A stretch of 64,000 nucleotides of DNA from JAFEDN01 sp963712715 (GCA_963712715.1 CAVQJI010000034.1:95289-159288); one strand, 5' to 3'. Counted from the first letter of the stretch, positions 10,816 to 20,852 are shown. Numbers and translations: made by a program. Notes: a model not told the origin generated them from the sequence alone.

Positions 10816-12423
10816 TCACATTCTGAACACGCCGAATTTTGTGGGACAAATGGGGGCGTTTAAAGAGGCGGATAAACAGAGTCCCAATACCCGGCGCGTA
10901 TCCAGCGGGCTGATCACGCCGTCGTCCCAGAGATGCGCACTGGCGTACCAGGCGTTACCTTGTTGTTCGTATTGAGCGCGGATCGTATCCATAAAGGAGT
11001 CGCGCGCGGTTTCCGCCCAGGCTTTATTTTGCCGCTTAAACTGCTCGTCTTTAACCTGCGTCAATACTCGCGCGGCCTGTTCCCCACCCATGACGCTGAT
11101 TTTAGCGTTAGGCCACATAAATAAAAACCGTGGCTGATACGCGCGGCCGCACATCGCATAGTTGCCAGCGCCGTAACTGCCACCAATAATAATCGTAAAT
11201 TTAGGGATATTGGCACAGGCCACCGCTGTGACCATTTTTGCGCCGTGTTTGGCAATACCTTCATTTTCATACTTCTTGCCGACCATAAAACCGGTAATAT
11301 TCTGCAAAAAAATCAGAGGAATTTTTCGCTGACAGCACAACTCGATAAAATGCGTGCCTTTTTGCGCCGATTCGGCAAACAGTATGCCGTTATTGGCGAT
11401 TATGCCAACCGGATATCCATACAGATGCGCAAAACCGCAGACCAGCGTAACACCGTAAAGCGCCTTGAATTCATCAAAATCGGAACCATCGATTAAGCGC
11501 GCGATAATCTCCCGAACGTCATAAGGACGGCGGGGGTCGGCATTAATAATTCCAGGCAATTCACTGCTATCATAGGCCGGTTCCCGTGAAGCCTGCGTGG
11601 CCAGATTCAGCGATTTACGGCGGTTTAAATTGCCGACGATGCGCCTGGCCATTTCCAACGCCTGACGGTCATCCCGGGCATAATAATCCGCGACGCCGGA
11701 AATCCGGCAGTGTACGTCGGCGCCGCCTAATTCTTCGGCGCTGACTTCTTCACCCGTGGCCGCTTTGACCAGGGGCGGGCCCGCCAGAAAAATAGTGGCC
11801 TGATTTTTTACCATGATCGATTCATCCGCCATCGCAGGCACATACGCGCCACCCGCGGTGCAGGAACCCATGACCACGGCGATTTGCGGAATATTCTGTG
11901 CGGATAAACGCGCCTGATTATAAAAAATTCGCCCGAAATGATCGCGATCGGGAAACACTTCGTCCTGGCGGGGCAGGTAAGCGCCGCCGGAATCCACCAG
12001 ATATAAACAGGGTAAATGATTTTCACCGGCTATTTCCTGCGCCCGTAAATGCTTTTTCACCGTGACGGGATAGTAAGTACCGCCTTTAACCGTCGCATCA
12101 TTTGCCACGATCATGCATTCCTGTCCGGCGATCTGGCCAATTCCGGTGATTAAACCACCGGCGGGCACGTCTTCTTCATACAGCTGATCACCCGCCAGTG
12201 GCGATAATTCTAAAAAAGGAGAGGAGGGGTCCAGTAATTCATTAATACGGTCTCTGACCAGTAATTTGCCTTGTTCTAAATGTCTCTGCCGGGCCGATTC
12301 TGAACCGCCCCGTTGAATGTGCGAAAGTTTTTCGTTGAGAATTTTTATCTGCTGCTCCATAAGAGCATGATTGGATTTAAAGGTCTCGTCCTGCGGATTA
12401 ATTTGCGTGTCAATTTTAGGCAT
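10816..12423 (-). CDS. liuB: Methylcrotonyl-CoA carboxylase beta (carboxyltransferase) subunit
   Basis: The carboxyltransferase half of MCC, transferring CO2 from carboxybiotin to 3-methylcrotonyl-CoA. It contains the RQRHLEQGKLLVRDRINELLDP N-terminal signature, the acyl-CoA site region VMGSCTAGGAYVPAM, and the second crotonase-like half with NITGFMVGKKYE and IIIGGSYGAGNYAMCGRAY. ATG 12423 gives 535 aa, the usual length; an upstream in-frame start at 12462 would lie deep in the thiolase gene. The chosen start overlaps the thiolase stop by eight bases, indicating translational coupling in a thiolase-liuB-liuD operon. Confidence 0.92.
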   Translation of the reverse strand: MPKIDTQINPQDETFKSNHALMEQQIKILNEKLSHIQRGGSESARQRHLEQGKLLVRDRINELLDPSSPFLELSPLAGDQLYEEDVPAGGLITGIGQIAGQECMIVANDATVKGGTYYPVTVKKHLRAQEIAGENHLPCLYLVDSGGAYLPRQDEVFPDRDHFGRIFYNQARLSAQNIPQIAVVMGSCTAGGAYVPAMADESIMVKNQATIFLAGPPLVKAATGEEVSAEELGGADVHCRISGVADYYARDDRQALEMARRIVGNLNRRKSLNLATQASREPAYDSSELPGIINADPRRPYDVREIIARLIDGSDFDEFKALYGVTLVCGFAHLYGYPVGIIANNGILFAESAQKGTHFIELCCQRKIPLIFLQNITGFMVGKKYENEGIAKHGAKMVTAVACANIPKFTIIIGGSYGAGNYAMCGRAYQPRFLFMWPNAKISVMGGEQAARVLTQVKDEQFKRQNKAWAETARDSFMDTIRAQYEQQGNAWYASAHLWDDGVISPLDTRRVLGLCLSASLNAPICPTKFGVFRM

Positions 12424-13609
12424 CTGGCGCCTCGATGGCGATAGCGGTTGCCTCGCCACCACCGATACAAAGCGCCGCTATACCGCGTCGTAACCCACGC
12501 TGGCGCAAAGCGTGGACGAGAGTGACGATTATCCTCGCACCGGATGCGCCAATGGGATGTCCCAAAATACAGGCTCCGCCATGCACATCCACGCGCTGAT
12601 GATCAAGTTTTAATTCCTGCATGGCCACCAGGGTAACCACGGCGAAGGCTTCGTTAATCTCAAATAAATCCACCTGGTCTTTTGTCCACGCGATTTTTTT
12701 CAGCAAGCCGTTGATAGCGCCGATCGGCGCGGTGGTAAACCAGGCGGGTTCCTGGGCGACAGTATGGTGACCCATAATGATCGCCAGCGGCGATAAACCT
12801 AAATCTTTTGCCTTTTTTTCCCGCATTAAAATTAAAACAGCGGCTCCATCCGCCAGTGAACTGGCGTTAGCGGCGGTGATAGTGCCTTCTTTCTGAAATA
12901 CCGGCGGCAGGTTCGGAATTTTTTCCGGATTGACGGAAAATGGCCCTTCATCAGTAGAGATAATTTCCGTTTGTTTTTTTTGGGTGACAGTGACCGGCGC
13001 AATTTCAGCATTAAACCAGCCTTTGCCGATAGCTGTGCGGGCGCGTTCGATGGAAGCCAATGCGAATTCGTCCTGTGCCTTACGGGATATTTTATATTTT
13101 TCAGCGCATTTTTCCGCGAAATAACCCATGTGCCGGCCTTTTTCATAAGCATCCTCCAGTCCGTCCAGCAACATGTGATCGTAAACGGTTTGATGGCCGA
13201 GCCGGTACCCTTGCCGTGCGCCGGGTAATAAATACGGTGCGCGGCTCATATTTTCCATTCCTCCCGCGAGCATGATGTGATGACTGCCCGCCAGCAAAGC
13301 GTCGTGCGCCAAAATAACGGTTTGCATGCCTGAGCCGCACATCTTATTAACTGTGGTGCAGGGGGTATGCACGGACAATCCGGCGTTGAGCGCCGACTGC
13401 CGGGCTGGAGCCTGGCCTATTCCTGCAGGAAGAACACAGCCGAGAAAAACGCCATCAATGTCTTTCGCTGGAGCCGGTAATATTTTGATTGCACTGCTGA
13501 TGGCGGCTCCTGCCAGTTGCGGTGCAGGTGTATTCACGAATACGCCGTTGAAACTGCCGGTGGGAGTGCGCCTGGCGGCGATAATCGCGATGCGATCAGG
13601 TTGAGTCAT
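12416..13609 (-). CDS. Acetyl-CoA C-acyltransferase (thiolase)
   Basis: Thiolase II-type enzyme of 397 aa catalysing acetoacetyl-CoA thiolysis or its reverse. Catalytic Cys91 lies in NKMCGSGMQ, His351 in GHPIGASGAR, and Cys381 in CIGGGEA, so the active site is complete. In this setting it probably cleaves acetoacetyl-CoA made at the end of leucine catabolism. The methylglutaconyl-CoA hydratase and HMG-CoA lyase that normally complete the pathway are not in the window. It is the first gene of the operon as seen; the gap to the divergent P-type ATPase gene (13610-13858) contains the promoter region and a double hairpin. Confidence 0.92.
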   Translation of the reverse strand: MTQPDRIAIIAARRTPTGSFNGVFVNTPAPQLAGAAISSAIKILPAPAKDIDGVFLGCVLPAGIGQAPARQSALNAGLSVHTPCTTVNKMCGSGMQTVILAHDALLAGSHHIMLAGGMENMSRAPYLLPGARQGYRLGHQTVYDHMLLDGLEDAYEKGRHMGYFAEKCAEKYKISRKAQDEFALASIERARTAIGKGWFNAEIAPVTVTQKKQTEIISTDEGPFSVNPEKIPNLPPVFQKEGTITAANASSLADGAAVLILMREKKAKDLGLSPLAIIMGHHTVAQEPAWFTTAPIGAINGLLKKIAWTKDQVDLFEINEAFAVVTLVAMQELKLDHQRVDVHGGACILGHPIGASGARIIVTLVHALRQRGLRRGIAALCIGGGEATAIAIEAPDA

Positions 13610-13733
13610 CTAATTAATCTCCTGTCTCTATCGAATTGATTTTTATTGAATTAGATAGACTACCTATCTCTGTGGCTGAATACAATACCGATATGTTAAA
13701 GTTCACACGACAAAAAAATTTCCCAATATTTCG

Positions 13734-13830
13734 CCCTCTCCCCCGTACTCGGGGGAGAGGGCGGGGGGTGAGGGGGCTTTTGGGATACCCCCCTCACTCT
13801 AACCCTCTCCCCCAAGTATGGGGGAGAGGG
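13734..13830. repeat. Double hairpin of ccctctccccc repeats
   Basis: Two hairpins, 13734-13761 and 13803-13830, each have the form ccctctcccc(c)...ggggagaggg, and the segment between them pairs too (gggtgaggggg with cccctcac). This purine/pyrimidine-asymmetric palindrome lies between divergent genes, so it is not a simple 3' terminator. A related unit occurs at 34231-34290. Confidence 0.75.
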
Positions 13831-13858
13831 AATAAATTTATATTCCAGGGAGGGGAAT

Positions 13859-16800
13859 ATGCCGCTGTTCGACTTCACTTTAAATATAAATCCTGATCAT
13901 ATGTATTGCGGGAGTTGTTCTACCGCTATCCGTGGAATTTTAGAAACATTATTCAAAGAAAAATCTCTCACCTGCGAAATTGACCCGATAGGCACTGATT
14001 TTAGAAATAAAAAAATTGAATTTTCACTGGATTTACCCGATAAGGAAAAAGCCGAGTCGTTGATGAAGCTATGTAAAGAGCGTTTGTTGCCGATGTATGA
14101 AACACTTTCTCATTCCATAGAAACCCTTGACCAAAAAAGTATAGAAACTAAACCTTTAAAACCAGATGACGCTCCCGAAAGCCATTCGTTATGGAGCGCT
14201 TTCCCTCTTATCGGGTTAGGTATTCTTTTAATGCTGTCTGAATATTTTGATTTTTTACCCGAGAATTCTACGTTAACAGGCACTTTACTGAATGCGGGAA
14301 TAGGAGCGGGTTCCACAGTCCTGACGGGATGGTTTGGAAAGCAACATTTTAAAAATGCCTGGAGGACCCGGTCGAGCTCTTCTTCGGGAGCGATGGATTC
14401 ATTAATCGTACTGGGTTCCACTTCGGCTATTTTATATTCATTTATTAAAATATTTTTCCCATCTTTTGTCGGTAAAGAGGGAATGCCTTTTTTTGAAGTG
14501 CCTTTGATTACGATAGGAACTGTCCAAGCGAGTCATTGGATCAGAGACAGGGTGCATGCGAACATAGCGACTGAAGTGGACGACATTGGTGAATCTAAAA
14601 ATAGTTTGCCTAAAACAGTTTCTGTTTATCTTGAAGATGAAAAGAAAATGTCGCAACGCGGTGATCATAAAATCGATGAATCAAAATTGGAAAAATTTTT
14701 TGTCAGCCGGGTGCAAAAGGATTCTATTATCTGTATTCCTCCACTGGCCATAGTTCCGATTGACGGACAGGTGATTGAATCCAAAAAATTTAGTATTCAC
14801 GAAAGTTATTTTGGCAGGAAAGGTCTTACAAATAAACAGTTTAACTCGAAAGTATTCGCAGGAAGTATTAATAAAAGTGATTATCCATTACTATTAAAAA
14901 CATTCTGTGAACCGGAAAATAATCAAATTCGCAAGGCTTATAGAAGTGTGCAAACAACGGCTGCTCCGGCAAATATTAGTTTAGATACGGTCAGTAAATA
15001 TTTTTTTCGGGGAGTTTTGGGGATAGCCACCGTCAGCGGAGGGGCCTGGTGGATATTCGGGCCGCCGCCTGGCGTCAGTAACGGTTCTCAGGTTTTTCTT
15101 TCGGATATTCTGAGCGCATGCCCCTGTGGAATTGGTTTAATCAATGTAGGCGACAGTATTACTAAAGCACTCGCGATTGATTCAGGTATAATTATTCAAA
15201 AAGATCGTGCCTTAACGATTGATCAGGCGACTCATATATGTATAGACAAGTGCGGCACTCTCACAACAGGTGATTATTCTTTTCATGAGATCGCGACTCT
15301 CGATAACAAAACTCATCAGGAAGAGTTGAAAAAATGGTTACATTATGCGGTTGTGTTACAAAATCAAATAGACAAAAAATTCCAAAGTGCGCCGGGGAAG
15401 GCGATTATTAACAGCCAGAATGACGTTCGCTGGAAAGTGGAATTCAAGGAACCTTTAATCTGTAGTACTTTTCAGGATAATCCGGTTAACAAAGGCCGCG
15501 GTGGTTTTGCGAACATCAATGGTCACGAAATCGTTTTGGGGAATAAGAGTTTGCTCAGGCATCATGCCATTCTCGTTGACCCCAAGTGGGAAGATTTAGC
15601 GAATTTGCATATTTCAAGGGGATTATTACCGATATTTTTTGCTTTTGACCGGCAGTTAAAATGTTTATTAATTTTAGAATCCAAACTGGAAACAGAACAA
15701 ATTTTGCGACCGGATAGCCTGCCCGCTATTCAATGGTTACTTCAACACAATAAATCCGTTCATATTCTCACGGGAGATAGCCTGGGGCGAACTCAGGTTC
15801 TCATGCAGGAGTTTGGAGATATTGGTATCAATGTGTTAGCCGAACAAACTCCTCAGGATAAAATCAATTTTATAAAAAAATTACAGCAGGATCAGCAAGT
15901 AGTTGTGATGATCGGTGACGATGAAAATGATTTAGATTCGATTAGACAGGCTAATTTTGGAGTGAGCATTGATAGTCTGGCGAAAGTGAGCCGGGAAGCG
16001 GATGTGATATTAAATGGCTCATTGAAAGGGTTAATCCAGTTAATGCGCTTAACTAAAAACAATAGGCTTTGTTATAATATATCGCTCATTGGAGCTTTTG
16101 GTTTCAATAGTTTGGGAATACTCACAGCTTGTGGAATATTATATCCTTTGACCAAAACATTACTGCATCCCATGATTCCGATAGCAGTCATGTCCACTTC
16201 CTCACTTTGTTTAATCATCAATATTGCAGTATTTAAATATCTGGGTATCCGCGCCATTAAAAATATTGAACGTGAACTCAGTAATCCGGTGCGGCATTCT
16301 TCTCGTGTTTCAAATTTTTTTAAAAAAACCGCTGTACTGATTATGATAGTGTCTATTATGACATTATTTTACAATGCACCCGCGCAGGAGAATGGTTTAG
16401 ACTCATCCGATTTACTTAAAGGGAAAATTGACTGGCTTTATTTAACGTTAACTCTGCTCATCGGTATTGACCAGGTCATTGAAATAAGGGGGATGGGACA
16501 TACGGATCACTGGACACAGCCGCACTCTGAAATGACAGAAGTTCTGCTACCATCCGCGTCATTTTCTGTTAACTATAAAAAAACTTCCAGATCACATTTA
16601 TCCATAGGAAAAATAGCCATTTGCGGCGTTATGCTTTTGGTACCGGGTGGTTTTGGCTGTTACGCGCTTTGGAGCCAGGCTCAGAGTTTTGCACAGCGGA
16701 ATTTAGCCGTTTCAATCTCTTTATTCATCCCTAATGTCATTCGTTTAATTCTATTGCCAGGCCGTCACATGAAAACTTTAGTGACTGATTCACTTTTCAA

Positions 16801-17245
16801 AACCGGATGTCTATTTATCGTGTTTGGCGCCTGCAATTTCGCTACCAGCCATTTACTTACCAATCAGGTAGACAGTCAATCGCCTTTTTATTGGTTATCG
16901 GTATTAGGCCTCTGCGGATCAATGGCGTGTTACGATGTCACTCATTCGGTCAATATCAAAACGGCTTATCAAATATTCAATGAATTGGCGTGTACCCAGA
17001 AATATATTGCGTTGGTACTGGCCGGCCTGACCGGTATTTTACACGCCAGTCAACCTGTTTTAGGCCTGTTTCATCTTATAAAATTACGTCAACCATTAGT
17101 CATCCTGGGAGCGCAGGGGTTTGCGACTACGGTCAAGGGTATAACAGGAGCTATAAACGCATTGCGATATGTGAACATGTGGACTAACCGATTTGTACCC
17201 GAAATTAATGAAAATCAGGAACACAATCATTATTTTTATAAATAG
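13859..17245 (+). CDS. Degenerate P1B-type (heavy-metal) ATPase-like membrane protein with long C-terminal membrane extension
   Basis: The 1128-aa protein has the layout of a copper-type P1B ATPase: a metal-binding-like N-domain with Cys17-x-x-Cys20, the intramembrane CPC at 421-423, the phosphorylated Asp463, and a hinge region at 686-691. Key signatures are altered. The A-domain TGE loop reads FGRKG (318-322), DKTGT reads DKCGT, the N-domain HP motif reads AP (511-512), and GDGxND reads GDDEND. After the last expected helices it has about 330 extra residues with more membrane segments. GAGGGG precedes ATG 13859. It sits on the opposite strand inside the leucine-catabolism genes. Transport activity is doubtful; a pseudoenzyme or host-directed role is possible. 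Confidence 0.75.
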   Translation: MPLFDFTLNINPDHMYCGSCSTAIRGILETLFKEKSLTCEIDPIGTDFRNKKIEFSLDLPDKEKAESLMKLCKERLLPMYETLSHSIETLDQKSIETKPLKPDDAPESHSLWSAFPLIGLGILLMLSEYFDFLPENSTLTGTLLNAGIGAGSTVLTGWFGKQHFKNAWRTRSSSSSGAMDSLIVLGSTSAILYSFIKIFFPSFVGKEGMPFFEVPLITIGTVQASHWIRDRVHANIATEVDDIGESKNSLPKTVSVYLEDEKKMSQRGDHKIDESKLEKFFVSRVQKDSIICIPPLAIVPIDGQVIESKKFSIHESYFGRKGLTNKQFNSKVFAGSINKSDYPLLLKTFCEPENNQIRKAYRSVQTTAAPANISLDTVSKYFFRGVLGIATVSGGAWWIFGPPPGVSNGSQVFLSDILSACPCGIGLINVGDSITKALAIDSGIIIQKDRALTIDQATHICIDKCGTLTTGDYSFHEIATLDNKTHQEELKKWLHYAVVLQNQIDKKFQSAPGKAIINSQNDVRWKVEFKEPLICSTFQDNPVNKGRGGFANINGHEIVLGNKSLLRHHAILVDPKWEDLANLHISRGLLPIFFAFDRQLKCLLILESKLETEQILRPDSLPAIQWLLQHNKSVHILTGDSLGRTQVLMQEFGDIGINVLAEQTPQDKINFIKKLQQDQQVVVMIGDDENDLDSIRQANFGVSIDSLAKVSREADVILNGSLKGLIQLMRLTKNNRLCYNISLIGAFGFNSLGILTACGILYPLTKTLLHPMIPIAVMSTSSLCLIINIAVFKYLGIRAIKNIERELSNPVRHSSRVSNFFKKTAVLIMIVSIMTLFYNAPAQENGLDSSDLLKGKIDWLYLTLTLLIGIDQVIEIRGMGHTDHWTQPHSEMTEVLLPSASFSVNYKKTSRSHLSIGKIAICGVMLLVPGGFGCYALWSQAQSFAQRNLAVSISLFIPNVIRLILLPGRHMKTLVTDSLFKTGCLFIVFGACNFATSHLLTNQVDSQSPFYWLSVLGLCGSMACYDVTHSVNIKTAYQIFNELACTQKYIALVLAGLTGILHASQPVLGLFHLIKLRQPLVILGAQGFATTVKGITGAINALRYVNMWTNRFVPEINENQEHNHYFYK

Positions 17246-17261
17246 CTAAACGAGAGGATGC

Positions 17262-17354
17262 TATAGTCATTGCGAGCGCCAGCGAAGCAATCCAGTACAG
17301 AGCTTTGTCCGAAGTACGAACTGGATTGCTTCGCTGGCGCTCGCAATGACTATA
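17262..17354. repeat. Intergenic palindrome, gtcattgcgagcg family, copy 1
   Basis: A hairpin between two convergent genes. The outer arms start tatagtcattgcgagcgcc and return as ggcgctcgcaatgactata, with a pairing core of agcgaagcaatccag. It fills almost the whole 109-bp gap and ends against the isovaleryl-CoA dehydrogenase stop. It could serve as a bidirectional terminator. Confidence 0.9.
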
Positions 17355-18506
17355 TCACAGGGTTTCTTTAAATAATGCGCGGCCTATGATCGTTCTGCGA
17401 ATTTCAGAAGTGCCCGCGCCGATTTCGTAGAGTTTGGCGTCACGTAATAATCTTCCAGCCGGAAATTCATTGATATAACCATTGCCGCCTAAACACTGGA
17501 TGGTTTGCAAAGCCATTTGTGTGGCCTTTTCAGAAGCATATAAAATAACGCCGGCGGCGTCCTTAGAGGTGATACGCCCGCTGTCGCAGGCATGCGCCAC
17601 CGAGTACAGATATGCTCGGGCAGCACTTAGGTCAGTATACATATCGGCGATTTTGCCCTGGATTAACTGGAACTCACCGATCGGACGGTTAAATTGTTTG
17701 CGCTGGTGAATGTATGGTAAAACCAGATCCAAACATGCCTGCATAATGCCAACCGGTCCTCCAGCTAAAATCACCCTTTCGTAATCCAGTCCACTCATTA
17801 ACACCTGCGTGCCGCCGTTGACTTTACCCAGGATTTGGGAGGCGGGGACCCGGCATTCATTAAAGACCAGTTCACAAGTGTCGGAACCGCGCATTCCCAA
17901 TTTATCCAGTTTTTGCGCGGTGCTAAATCCGGGCATATTTTTTTCAATAATAAAAGCGGTGATTCCTCGCGATTTGGCTTCCCGGTTGGTTTTAGCGTAG
18001 ACGATAAGCACATCGGCTTCAGGACCATTGGTTATCCACATCTTGGCGCCATTCAGAATAAAAACGCCGTCTTTGGATTCGGCGTGTAATTGCATACTCA
18101 TCACGTCAGAGCCCGCGCCGGCCTCGCTCATGGCCAAAGCCCCCACATGTTCTCCACTGACAAGCTTGGGTAAATACTGCTGCTTTTGTGCCGGAGTGCC
18201 GAAGCGATGTAACTGATTGACGCAAAGATTTGAGTGTGCGCCATAACTTAAACCCACTGCGCCGGACGCACGGCTGATCTCTTCCATGGCGATAACGTGT
18301 TCCAGATAACCCATTTGGCTGCCGCCAAATTTTTCCGACACGGTAATCCCCAGTAAACCCATTTGACCCAATTGAGGCCAAAGATCGCGAGGGAATTGAT
18401 TGGACTGATCGATTAACTGCGCTCTGGGCGCTATTTCCCGCTGCGCAAATTGAAAAACGCTGTCGCGAAGTAATTGCACGGTTTCATTCAGTGGAAACAT
18501 AATCAT
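17355..18506 (-). CDS. liuA: Isovaleryl-CoA dehydrogenase
   Basis: FAD-dependent oxidation of isovaleryl-CoA to 3-methylcrotonyl-CoA, the substrate of the MCC encoded nearby. Family signatures are ALAMSEAGAGSDV and WITNGPEADVLIVYAKT for flavin/substrate binding. The catalytic Glu sits at the IVD-specific place in GLDYERVILAGGP rather than near the C-terminus as in other acyl-CoA dehydrogenases. The C-terminal QCLGGNGYINEFPAGRLLRDAKLYEIGAGTSE is typical. Length 383 aa. In other bacteria liuA is contiguous with liuB and liuD; here the P-type ATPase-like gene lies between. Confidence 0.93.
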   Translation of the reverse strand: MIMFPLNETVQLLRDSVFQFAQREIAPRAQLIDQSNQFPRDLWPQLGQMGLLGITVSEKFGGSQMGYLEHVIAMEEISRASGAVGLSYGAHSNLCVNQLHRFGTPAQKQQYLPKLVSGEHVGALAMSEAGAGSDVMSMQLHAESKDGVFILNGAKMWITNGPEADVLIVYAKTNREAKSRGITAFIIEKNMPGFSTAQKLDKLGMRGSDTCELVFNECRVPASQILGKVNGGTQVLMSGLDYERVILAGGPVGIMQACLDLVLPYIHQRKQFNRPIGEFQLIQGKIADMYTDLSAARAYLYSVAHACDSGRITSKDAAGVILYASEKATQMALQTIQCLGGNGYINEFPAGRLLRDAKLYEIGAGTSEIRRTIIGRALFKETL

Positions 18507-18525
18507 CCTTAAATCGTATTTGCTT

Positions 18526-18972
18526 TTACATCATTTCCTGTCTAACTGCGGCTGGACAACAACAATCCGTTTGTTCAGAAGTATTATTCATCGAAAAAAA
18601 CAAAGATGCGGTGCGAGAATCCTTAAAATTATTATAGGCTTGGCGACCTTTAATACCTCCATCGGCAATCAAGGTAAATGGGGTAGCTATAGTGGCCACT
18701 ACAGCGACCAGAGGAATACCACAGACTACCAAACACGCAGTCCCCTCAGGATTAGATTTACGCTCCCTTGGAAGTTTCTCGCACTCACTGGCTATCTCTA
18801 CAATTTCTTTAATAGCCAACAACCACAACGATTTGGTGACACAACAGGATTTTGATTCTGGAGCAGTGGTATCTATGTACTCGAGAGAAAGGTTCTGCAA
18901 ATCAGGGGGCAAGCCTGTTGCCTTTTTTTCATTGACATTATGAACTGTTTGATTTTTATCTGCTCTATGCAT
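18526..18972 (-). CDS. Orphan protein with one membrane segment and a Cys-rich tail
   Basis: A 148-aa product when started at ATG 18972, chosen because GGAG lies six bases upstream; a longer in-frame start exists at 19017. A strongly hydrophobic stretch (CLVVCGIPLVAVVATIATPF) spans the middle, flanked by charged regions. There is a CC pair upstream and a CCCP cluster near the C-terminus. No family recognised. It reads in the same direction as liuA, 20 bp upstream, but a shared function is not apparent. Confidence 0.5.
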   Translation of the reverse strand: MHRADKNQTVHNVNEKKATGLPPDLQNLSLEYIDTTAPESKSCCVTKSLWLLAIKEIVEIASECEKLPRERKSNPEGTACLVVCGIPLVAVVATIATPFTLIADGGIKGRQAYNNFKDSRTASLFFSMNNTSEQTDCCCPAAVRQEMM

Positions 18973-19156
18973 TTTATCTCCAAATTTTAGAAAAAACCAT
19001 CTCCATCCACTCCGCATCTTACCTAAATCGGCCTAAAGAAACAAATTCTATCCTGGATAAACATTGTAATCATCACGCCATTAGACATAGCCCTTCCGGC
19101 CAGATACACTTGTACAGGTTGGTGACTTGAGTTAGATAGTCATTAGAGGAGGCGCC

Positions 19157-19837
19157 ATGATCAGCAAAACGTTCCCAGCCAGGAGCTGGATTTATAATTT
19201 AAATGATTACCGGCAAATTTTTGGTTTGAGCGAGCCGGATCTGCAAAAAAAAATCCTGGCATATCCTGCGGGAATTTCCAGCGTAAACGCGGAACTTTAT
19301 GCTTTGGGACATCTGATTATCAGCGGCGATCCCGCTTATGCTTTATCTCTCATGGAAATGCGCGATTATGCCGGCAAAATATTGCAGGAAAATATCGCCG
19401 CGATAGATAAATCCCATCAGTCCTCTTTAATTGCTCAATGGGAACATAGCCTGGAACTGTTTCTGGTTGATTATGAAACAGGTAAAAAACAGGGGCGTTA
19501 TCGGGCCATGGACCTGCCGCCGTTTTCAGCCGTTGAGGAAACATTTGAATTATTGCTGTGCACCGATTTTTTATTCAACCCGCCGGGCAATTCCGGTACC
19601 GCTCAGGAAATGATGAATGAGTTATGTAAATTAGCCGCGGAAGTGCGGATTTTTCCACTGCCGCAGGATAAAAACGCAGTCTCCGCAGAGCTCGGCCCCT
19701 TAATGTTGGCTTTACAGCAGCGTAATTTTGGAGTAGAAATCCGCGCAGTCGACTATCCACCCTGTCATCAGGCGAGCGCCATGTTACGGATATGGGCCAG
19801 GGAATGCGAAGTCAACCAACCAATCTCCATGGCTTAG
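19157..19837 (+). CDS. Conserved-looking hypothetical protein upstream of pyrD
   Basis: A 226-aa soluble protein without signal peptide; GAGGAGG is well placed before ATG 19157. It is mostly helical and acidic, and no motif is recognisable. Only four bases separate its stop from the pyrD start, so the two are very likely cotranscribed and perhaps coupled. Its codon use looks like that of the housekeeping neighbours rather than the AT-rich orphan genes. Confidence 0.7.
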   Translation: MISKTFPARSWIYNLNDYRQIFGLSEPDLQKKILAYPAGISSVNAELYALGHLIISGDPAYALSLMEMRDYAGKILQENIAAIDKSHQSSLIAQWEHSLELFLVDYETGKKQGRYRAMDLPPFSAVEETFELLLCTDFLFNPPGNSGTAQEMMNELCKLAAEVRIFPLPQDKNAVSAELGPLMLALQQRNFGVEIRAVDYPPCHQASAMLRIWARECEVNQPISMA

Positions 19838-19841
19838 GCTT

Positions 19842-20852
19842 ATGTTGTATTCATTATTGCGTCCGTTTTTATTTAAAATGGATGCGGAAAATTCACATTA
19901 TCTGGCGCTGCGCCTTCTAAAAATGGTTTCGGTGGATGCGCTGGCGCAAAAGCGTTTAGCAGCTTTGCCCCAGCGCCCCGTAAAAATTTTAGGTTTAACT
20001 TTTCCGAATCCCATTGGTCTTGCCGCGGGTTTTGATAAGAATGGCGATTATATTAAGCCGCTGCAAGGCCTTGGATTTGGCTTTATCGAAGTCGGCACCG
20101 TGACTCCAAAACCTCAGCCCGGTAATCCCAAACCACGCCTGTTTCGCTTGCCTGCCGCGCAAGCCATTATCAATCGGATGGGTTTTAACAATCGGGGAGT
20201 GGATTATCTCGTCGAAAGGTTGCGGCAGCCGCGGTTACCCGGCATTGTTGGCGCCAATATCGGTAAAAATACCCAGACACCTCTGGAAAATGCCGCCGAT
20301 GATTATTGTTATTGTCTGCGTAAAGTATATCCCTATGTGGATTATGTTACCGTCAATATTTCCTCCCCGAATTCGCCAGGCTTGCGGCATTTACAGTCCT
20401 CCGTTTATTTGCATGATTTGCTGGAGCATCTTGATAAAGCCCAAAGAGAATTATGGCGGGAAGGGCATCGAAAAATTCCGTTACTGGTAAAAATTGATCC
20501 TGATATGGAAGATTCGGTGCTGAAAGAGCTGGTTGACACTCTTTTGCTCCATCAGGTGGATGGTATTATCGCCACCAATACCACTCTCAATCATCGCCTG
20601 GTGGAACATTTACCCCACGGTTATGAGACGGGAGGTCTGAGCGGCGAGCCATTATTCCAGCGTTCCACACAGGTACTGTCCAGACTTGCGGAACTGCTGG
20701 CCGGAAAACTTCCCATTATTGCGGCGGGCGGTATTTTATCTCCGGAAGATGCTATGGAAAAATTATCCGCCGGAGCCAGTTTGGTGCAAATTTATACAGG
20801 TCTCATCTACCGTGGGCCCGCATTAATCCAGAGTATTCTTACTCGACTTTAG
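19842..20852 (+). CDS. pyrD: Dihydroorotate dehydrogenase (quinone), class 2
   Basis: The membrane-associated flavoenzyme of pyrimidine synthesis, oxidising dihydroorotate to orotate with quinone. The amphipathic N-terminal helix typical of class 2 is present (RPFLFKMDAENSHYLALRLLK). It is followed by FMN-barrel signatures GLAAGFDKNGDYIKPLQ, RMGFNNRGVDYL, and the catalytic-Ser segment NISSPNSPGLR, then IIATNTTL and GGLSGEPL. The 336-aa length matches E. coli. Its last codons form the start of a long nested palindrome. Confidence 0.96.
   Translation: MLYSLLRPFLFKMDAENSHYLALRLLKMVSVDALAQKRLAALPQRPVKILGLTFPNPIGLAAGFDKNGDYIKPLQGLGFGFIEVGTVTPKPQPGNPKPRLFRLPAAQAIINRMGFNNRGVDYLVERLRQPRLPGIVGANIGKNTQTPLENAADDYCYCLRKVYPYVDYVTVNISSPNSPGLRHLQSSVYLHDLLEHLDKAQRELWREGHRKIPLLVKIDPDMEDSVLKELVDTLLLHQVDGIIATNTTLNHRLVEHLPHGYETGGLSGEPLFQRSTQVLSRLAELLAGKLPIIAAGGILSPEDAMEKLSAGASLVQIYTGLIYRGPALIQSILTRL

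Noticed and set aside
13636..13896. Open frame across the ccctctcccc double hairpin
   Set aside because: It reads through a palindromic repeat and overlaps the start of the P-type ATPase-like gene; composition is not protein-like.
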